This document shows positions 33,564 through 37,216 of a stretch of 37,216 nt of DNA, piece after piece. Each line of letters opens with the position of its first letter. The stretch's first letter is position 1. The stretch is from Butyrivibrio sp. (GTDB lineage: Bacteria; Bacillota; Clostridia; Lachnospirales; Lachnospiraceae): assembly GCA_017634825.1 (NCBI GenBank), contig JAGBMP010000118.1, positions 1-37,216 of the forward strand. The letters are read 5' to 3'. The notes beneath the pieces are model-generated. The model was not told the origin of the DNA, ran no database searches, and worked only from the letters and a program-made list of their open reading frames with translations. Both the position numbers and the translations under genes were made by a program.

Positions 33564-34859
33564 ATGAAGCGATTAGCGTACGAAAAATTAGTTGAATGGA
33601 AAAAGAGTAAAAACAGAAAACCTCTTATACTAAATGGAGCCAGACAGGTTGGAAAAACGTGGCTTCTTAAGGAATTTGGTTCCAGAGAGTATGAAAGTAT
33701 TGCATATATAAACTGTGATGAAGTCAGTGATATAAAAGATGCCTTTACTGATTTTAACACAGACAGATTAGTCAGGGTTTTCTCGGCATTATCAGGCGTA
33801 GTTATTAAACCGGAAACTACCTTGATAATATTGGATGAAATACAAGAAGTGCCTATAGGGTTGACTTCATTAAAGTATTTTTGCGAGAATGCTCCGGAGT
33901 ATCATATAGCTGTTGCCGGAAGTTTGCTTGGAATCGGCTTGCATCAAGGAACAGGATTCCCCGTAGGCAAGGTGGATGAAGTTAATCTTTATCCATTTTC
34001 TTTCAAAGAATTCCTACTGGCCATGGACAAGGACATACTTGTTAATAATATTGAAGCACATAGATGGGATGAATGCTCTACTCTGTCGACTACATATATA
34101 GATTTGCTGCGCCAGTATTATTATGTGGGTGGAATGCCTGCAGTAGTTAAGTCTTATATGGAGGAGCAGGATATATTTTTGGTAAGAAGCATTCAAAAAC
34201 AGATACTGGCTGATTATAGACGTGATTTTTCCAAACATGTTCCATCAGAGATTCTTCCAAAAGTAAATATGGTATGGGATTCTATTCCGGCGCAGCTTGC
34301 GAAAGAAAACAAGAAATTCGTATATAGCGCAGTAAAAAAGGGCGGAAGAGCTAAGGAATTTGAAAATGCTATTCAGTGGCTTATTGATGCCGGATTGGTT
34401 TACAAAGTTCTTCGGGTTTCAAAGGTAGATAAACCCTTGAAGTTTTATGAAGATATTGATGCCTTTAAGTTATTTGTATTGGATCTGGGGTTGCTTGGTG
34501 CGTTGTCAGAAGTTGATGCAAAGGACGTTTTAGTAAACAATACAGCGTTTACTGAATATAAAGGAGCATTTACTGAGCAATATGTATTACAGGAATTGGA
34601 GGCGCATGAAAAAAAGGTTTATTACCACTCAAAAGAAAGATCTGAGCTGGAAATAGATTTTGTTATTCAAAAATACAACGTATACCCGATCGAGGTAAAG
34701 GCAGAGGAGAACCTGAGAGCAAAGAGTCTGAAAACGATATATGATAGTAATAACAGCTTGAAGCCGGTAAGGTTCTCTATGGCGGACTATAGAGAACAGG
34801 AATGGATGGTTAATGTGCCTCTGTATTTGGCCGGTGAGTGGATTGAAGCTGCAGAGTAA
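33564..34859 (+). CDS. AAA ATPase with DUF4143 C-terminal domain
   Basis: 431 residues. Walker A GARQVGKT (25-32) and Walker B LIILDEIQ (87-94, Asp91/Glu92) belong to the AAA_14 type. The C-terminal DUF4143 part holds ELEIDFVIQKYNVYPIEVKA (about 372-391), a D-x(n)-ExK pattern of the restriction-endonuclease fold, possibly nuclease-like or a remnant. Such proteins are common in bacterial accessory regions and have unclear function. Ribosome site is an unusual GGGGGGCGG. The gene is AT-richer with different codon use (many ATA, TTA, GTT) than its neighbours, which suggests horizontal transfer. No toxin or partner is adjacent. Confidence 0.9.
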   Translation: MKRLAYEKLVEWKKSKNRKPLILNGARQVGKTWLLKEFGSREYESIAYINCDEVSDIKDAFTDFNTDRLVRVFSALSGVVIKPETTLIILDEIQEVPIGLTSLKYFCENAPEYHIAVAGSLLGIGLHQGTGFPVGKVDEVNLYPFSFKEFLLAMDKDILVNNIEAHRWDECSTLSTTYIDLLRQYYYVGGMPAVVKSYMEEQDIFLVRSIQKQILADYRRDFSKHVPSEILPKVNMVWDSIPAQLAKENKKFVYSAVKKGGRAKEFENAIQWLIDAGLVYKVLRVSKVDKPLKFYEDIDAFKLFVLDLGLLGALSEVDAKDVLVNNTAFTEYKGAFTEQYVLQELEAHEKKVYYHSKERSELEIDFVIQKYNVYPIEVKAEENLRAKSLKTIYDSNNSLKPVRFSMADYREQEWMVNVPLYLAGEWIEAAE

Positions 34860-34901
34860 ATAGTGATATGATTCTGACTTAATTTATGAGGTGGCGAAGA
34901 A

Positions 34902-35639
34902 ATGAATGATATATTATGCAGACAGCTGGCTATAGATTATTGCTGCAGCCCGGAAGACGTTCTTGATGGGCAGAATCACTTTACCGAGCACAGATTTATT
35001 GAGGGCAGACGTAGATATCATGAGAAGGAAGACTGTTATCTTAAGCTTGTTCTGGTGAACGGAAAGATTCTGTTTTCAGGGAGAAAAGACATTGTAGAGT
35101 GGTGCAGAGAGAACTATTCCGAAAAGGGTTCTGAGTGGTTTTTGGAAGTTAAGAACATGCGCAAGTTAAATGAACGCTTTGCGCAGGACGGATATCAGAT
35201 CGGAATGGCGCATCCGTTCTATATTTCAGAAACTGTCTCTGAAGTCGATACCAAAGGCTACGATATTGAGTGGTATAGAGGAAAAGAGATAGAGCAGTTC
35301 CGGGACGATGGCAGATTCTACGAGGCTTTTACCTTCTGCGAAACAGCACCGGATATAATAGGTGTTGCGGCAATTAAGGACAGAGTTATCCTCGGAATGG
35401 CCGGAGCAAGTCTTGATAGTCCACTTATGTGGCAAATCGGCATCAATGTCGAGCCTGCCGGAAGAAGGCTTGGAATTGGCAAGATACTGGTTTCGCTTCT
35501 TAAGAATGATATACTTGAAAGCGGACATCTTCCATATTATGGAACGTCCATGGGACACATAGCTTCACAAAAGGTTGCGCTCGGAGCAGGCTTTATTCCT
35601 GCATGGGCAGAGCTTGTGACCGATAAGATCACGAATTGA
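34902..35639 (+). CDS. GNAT-family N-acetyltransferase
   Basis: 245 residues. The acetyl-CoA-binding motif A is RRLGIGKILVSLLKND (about 188-203, R/QxxGxG/A type), preceded by the beta strand MWQIGINVEPAG. The N-terminal 110 residues are not a standard part of the GNAT core and may bind substrate. The C-terminal HIASQKVALGAGFIPAWAEL is the usual last motif. Substrate unknown. GAGGTGG precedes the ATG. The stop overlaps or abuts the DUF4037 gene, so the two are probably co-expressed and may be functionally linked. Confidence 0.86.
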   Translation: MNDILCRQLAIDYCCSPEDVLDGQNHFTEHRFIEGRRRYHEKEDCYLKLVLVNGKILFSGRKDIVEWCRENYSEKGSEWFLEVKNMRKLNERFAQDGYQIGMAHPFYISETVSEVDTKGYDIEWYRGKEIEQFRDDGRFYEAFTFCETAPDIIGVAAIKDRVILGMAGASLDSPLMWQIGINVEPAGRRLGIGKILVSLLKNDILESGHLPYYGTSMGHIASQKVALGAGFIPAWAELVTDKITN

Positions 35640-35662
35640 GGCGTAAGATAAACGTACAGATT

Positions 35663-36598
35663 ATGAATTCAGAGATTTTCGACAAAAGCAGGCGCTTTTA
35701 TGAGAATAAGGTTGCGCCTATGATCCATGAGAAGTTTGCTGAATACGAATCACATATAGCAGTTGGACTTTCGGGAGAAGGGTCCGACTGCTTTGGTTTT
35801 GATGACTTTATTTCCAGGGATCATGACTTCGGAACCGGAGTTTGCCTTTGGCTATCTGAGGAGGATTTTCACCGGTTTGGAAGACTTCTTTCAATAGCAT
35901 ATAACGAGCTGGTAGATAGTACTCCAGGGGCCGATCTTACTGACAGACTCCGTCAGAGGAGAGGCGTCATGACTATAAACGGCTTCTATTCCTACGTTCT
36001 CGGGACAGAAATTGACGCTGAAGAAAACCGCATGTCTGATGAAATGTGGAGAGCGCTGGATCATTCATGCCTTGCAACCGCTGTGAACGGTGAAATCTTC
36101 AGGGATGACCTCGGCAAGTTTTCTGCTTTCAGAAAGACGCTTCTTGATTATTATCCCGAAAGGATATGGAGAGAGCGCATGGCAAATGAACTCCACAGGT
36201 TCGCTTCATCACTTCAGGTCAACTATTCAAGATGCATGGCCAGAAAAGATACCGTTGCGGCAGAGATCTGCAAGGCAACAGGGCTACAGGCTGCAATGGA
36301 GCTATTCTTTCTTCTAAAAAGAGTTTATCCGCCATATTACAAGTGGACGTACAGGGCGCTGGAAGAGCTTGACTCAGGCGGAAGATTCAGCAGACTGGTA
36401 AAAGAGCTTGCGGAAGCAAATTGTGCGTTGTCGGCTTGGGAGCATATCAGATATATGCCGGATAACCTGAATATGAGCGATAAGGTGGTGGTATTATCCG
36501 AGCAGATTGCTGAAATGCTGGTAAAACTGCTGGCGGGAGCGAATCTGGTTGATGCACAGGATACATATCTTGAAAAATATGTGGATGAAATTCTGTGA
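35663..36598 (+). CDS. DUF4037 protein, nucleotidyltransferase-like
   Basis: 311 residues from ATG 35663; an in-frame TTG at 35636 overlapping the GNAT stop (TTGA) is an equally possible start, since neither has a good ribosome site. The segment AVGLSGEGSDCFGFDDFISRD, followed by HDFGTGVCLWL, is the nucleotidyltransferase GSxxxG...DxD-like core of DUF4037. The rest is helical. Members are found beside kinases and acetyltransferases in small-molecule resistance or modification settings, so a role in nucleotidyl transfer to a small molecule is possible. Function unknown. Confidence 0.84.
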   Translation: MNSEIFDKSRRFYENKVAPMIHEKFAEYESHIAVGLSGEGSDCFGFDDFISRDHDFGTGVCLWLSEEDFHRFGRLLSIAYNELVDSTPGADLTDRLRQRRGVMTINGFYSYVLGTEIDAEENRMSDEMWRALDHSCLATAVNGEIFRDDLGKFSAFRKTLLDYYPERIWRERMANELHRFASSLQVNYSRCMARKDTVAAEICKATGLQAAMELFFLLKRVYPPYYKWTYRALEELDSGGRFSRLVKELAEANCALSAWEHIRYMPDNLNMSDKVVVLSEQIAEMLVKLLAGANLVDAQDTYLEKYVDEIL

Positions 36599-36678
36599 TT
36601 CGACGGAGGAGTACACTTTATTGATATGAACTGATATGACAAAAATGTATTACTTTATACAATACTATTTTATCCAAA

Positions 36679-36705
36679 TTAGCACTCTCTGTTGACGAGT
36701 GCTAA
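36679..36705. promoter_or_regulatory. Perfect CIRCE operator before hsp20
   Basis: TTAGCACTC (36679-36687), 9 bases, GAGTGCTAA (36697-36705): identical to the HrcA consensus. Overlaps the -35 of the promoter, so bound HrcA would exclude RNA polymerase until heat stress. Confidence 0.96.
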
Positions 36706-36720
36706 TTGTAGTGTTATAGT
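36692..36720 (+). promoter_or_regulatory. hsp20 promoter
   Basis: TTGACG (36692-36697), 17 bases, TATAGT (36715-36720), partly inside the CIRCE operator. Predicts a leader of about 110 bases. Confidence 0.8.
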
Positions 36721-36839
36721 GTTCGTAGAACAAAGGAACAGAGAAGACCATAAGGATTTAAAGGTTCCAATGATCTAAACCCTCCGTCCCAATGCTCATT
36801 AACATAGATAATGTTTTTGATGCAAAGGAGGTATGTATT

Positions 36840-37216
36840 ATGTTAGCACCTAGTATTTTTGAAGAGAATTTTATCGATGATCTGTTTGGATTCCCAATGA
36901 ATGAATTTGACGACATGGAGAGGAACATGGAGCGTAAGCTCTATGGAAGAAAAGCAAACAGGATGATGAAGACCGATATCAGGGAAAAGGATGATAACTA
37001 CGAAGTATCAGTTGACCTGCCGGGCTTCAAGAAGGAAGAGATAACAGTAGAACTTGATAACGGTTATCTTACCATCAGCGCAGCAAAGGGCCTTGATAAG
37101 GACGAGAACAAGAAGGGCAAACTTATCCGTCAGGAGAGATATGCAGGATCCATGACAAGGAGCTTCTACATTGGAGACAATGTAGAGAAGGGCGATATCG
37201 AGGCAACCTACAGGCA
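36840..37216 (+). CDS. Small heat shock protein (Hsp20/alpha-crystallin), 3' end cut by the window
   Basis: 125 residues visible; the frame is open at the window end. MLAPSIFEENFIDDLFGFPM at the start is a typical short N-terminal arm, followed by the alpha-crystallin domain: YEVSVDLPGFKKEEITVEL, then YLTISAAKG and RSFYIGDNVEKGDIEATY. The usual C-terminal IxI motif would be beyond the edge. ATP-independent holdase for unfolding proteins. AAAGGAGGT lies 7 bases before the ATG. HrcA/CIRCE control is directly visible upstream. Confidence 0.95.
   Translation, partial: MLAPSIFEENFIDDLFGFPMNEFDDMERNMERKLYGRKANRMMKTDIREKDDNYEVSVDLPGFKKEEITVELDNGYLTISAAKGLDKDENKKGKLIRQERYAGSMTRSFYIGDNVEKGDIEATYR

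Larger units (their letters stand above)
36599..36839. other. hsp20 control region
   Basis: 241 bases without a gene. Holds the CIRCE operator (36679-36705), the promoter overlapping it (36692-36720) and a leader of about 110 bases ending in AAAGGAGG. No other strong structure is seen. Confidence 0.6.

Noticed and set aside
32978-33760. 260-codon leftward reading frame over the GltD-like end and ATPase start
   Set aside because: It is low-complexity Ser/Phe/Leu-rich, spans two confidently called genes, and has no ribosome site or motif.
1-37216. tRNA genes, CRISPR arrays, insertion sequences, prophage or plasmid genes
   Set aside because: Reading the window by eye, I found no cloverleaf-like gene, no repeat-spacer array, no transposase or integrase and no terminal inverted repeats. 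A tRNA search program would settle the first point.

Overview
The window looks like a chromosomal segment of a low-to-moderate GC Firmicute, most likely a Lachnospiraceae member of the Butyrivibrio/Pseudobutyrivibrio type. This is inferred from strong AGGAGG ribosome binding sites, lipoprotein signal peptides, CIRCE and cre-type operators, a DUF4867 protein and a PurF paralogue of the kind I recognise from that family. I see no tRNA, rRNA, CRISPR array, insertion sequence or phage gene, and no gene-free stretch over 300 bases. The first gene (ABC-F ATPase) and the last (Hsp20) run off the window ends.

Layout. 1-7.7 kb: ABC-F ATPase, an acidic lipoprotein, a radical SAM/SPASM-like protein, then a leftward pair (PurF-like protein and DNA polymerase IV) and a DUF4867 protein. 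7.7-17.7 kb: a carbohydrate locus with a divergent AraC regulator and a rightward operon of ABC ATPase, permease, sugar-binding lipoprotein, second permease, GH78-like protein, GH3 enzyme and beta-phosphoglucomutase. 17.7-22.2 kb: a leftward potABCD polyamine transporter operon with an enlarged PotA and a membrane-anchored PotD. 22.4-29 kb: mostly single genes (esterase lipoprotein, SGNH hydrolase, flotillin, spermidine-synthase-like protein, nitroreductase, a Sel1-like mini-protein, a DUF2798 membrane protein). 29-33.4 kb: a Cys/His-rich TetR regulator divergent from lon, then a GltD-like flavoprotein. 33.5-37.2 kb: a DUF4143 ATPase, a GNAT acetyltransferase, a DUF4037 protein and the start of hsp20.

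How the parts work together. The carbohydrate locus reads as import of an oligosaccharide by the ABC transporter followed by cytoplasmic processing. The GH3 enzyme has the Asp-x-His dyad of NagZ-type enzymes and lies 1 base before beta-phosphoglucomutase. A retaining GH3 acting as a phosphorylase would release a beta-sugar-1-phosphate, the substrate class of that mutase, so the pair may be a phosphorolytic pathway. This is the strongest candidate for an undescribed system here. Heat-shock control is visible twice: a perfect CIRCE overlaps the hsp20 promoter and a one-mismatch CIRCE lies before lon. The lon leader also has a consensus promoter overlapping a palindrome, a second related site 42 bases on, and a terminator-like hairpin, suggesting layered control by HrcA and the divergent TetR protein. 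A consensus cre site overlaps the promoter of the GltD-like gene.

Limits: all family names come from motif recognition by eye, with no database search. Promoters and operators are sequence matches only.
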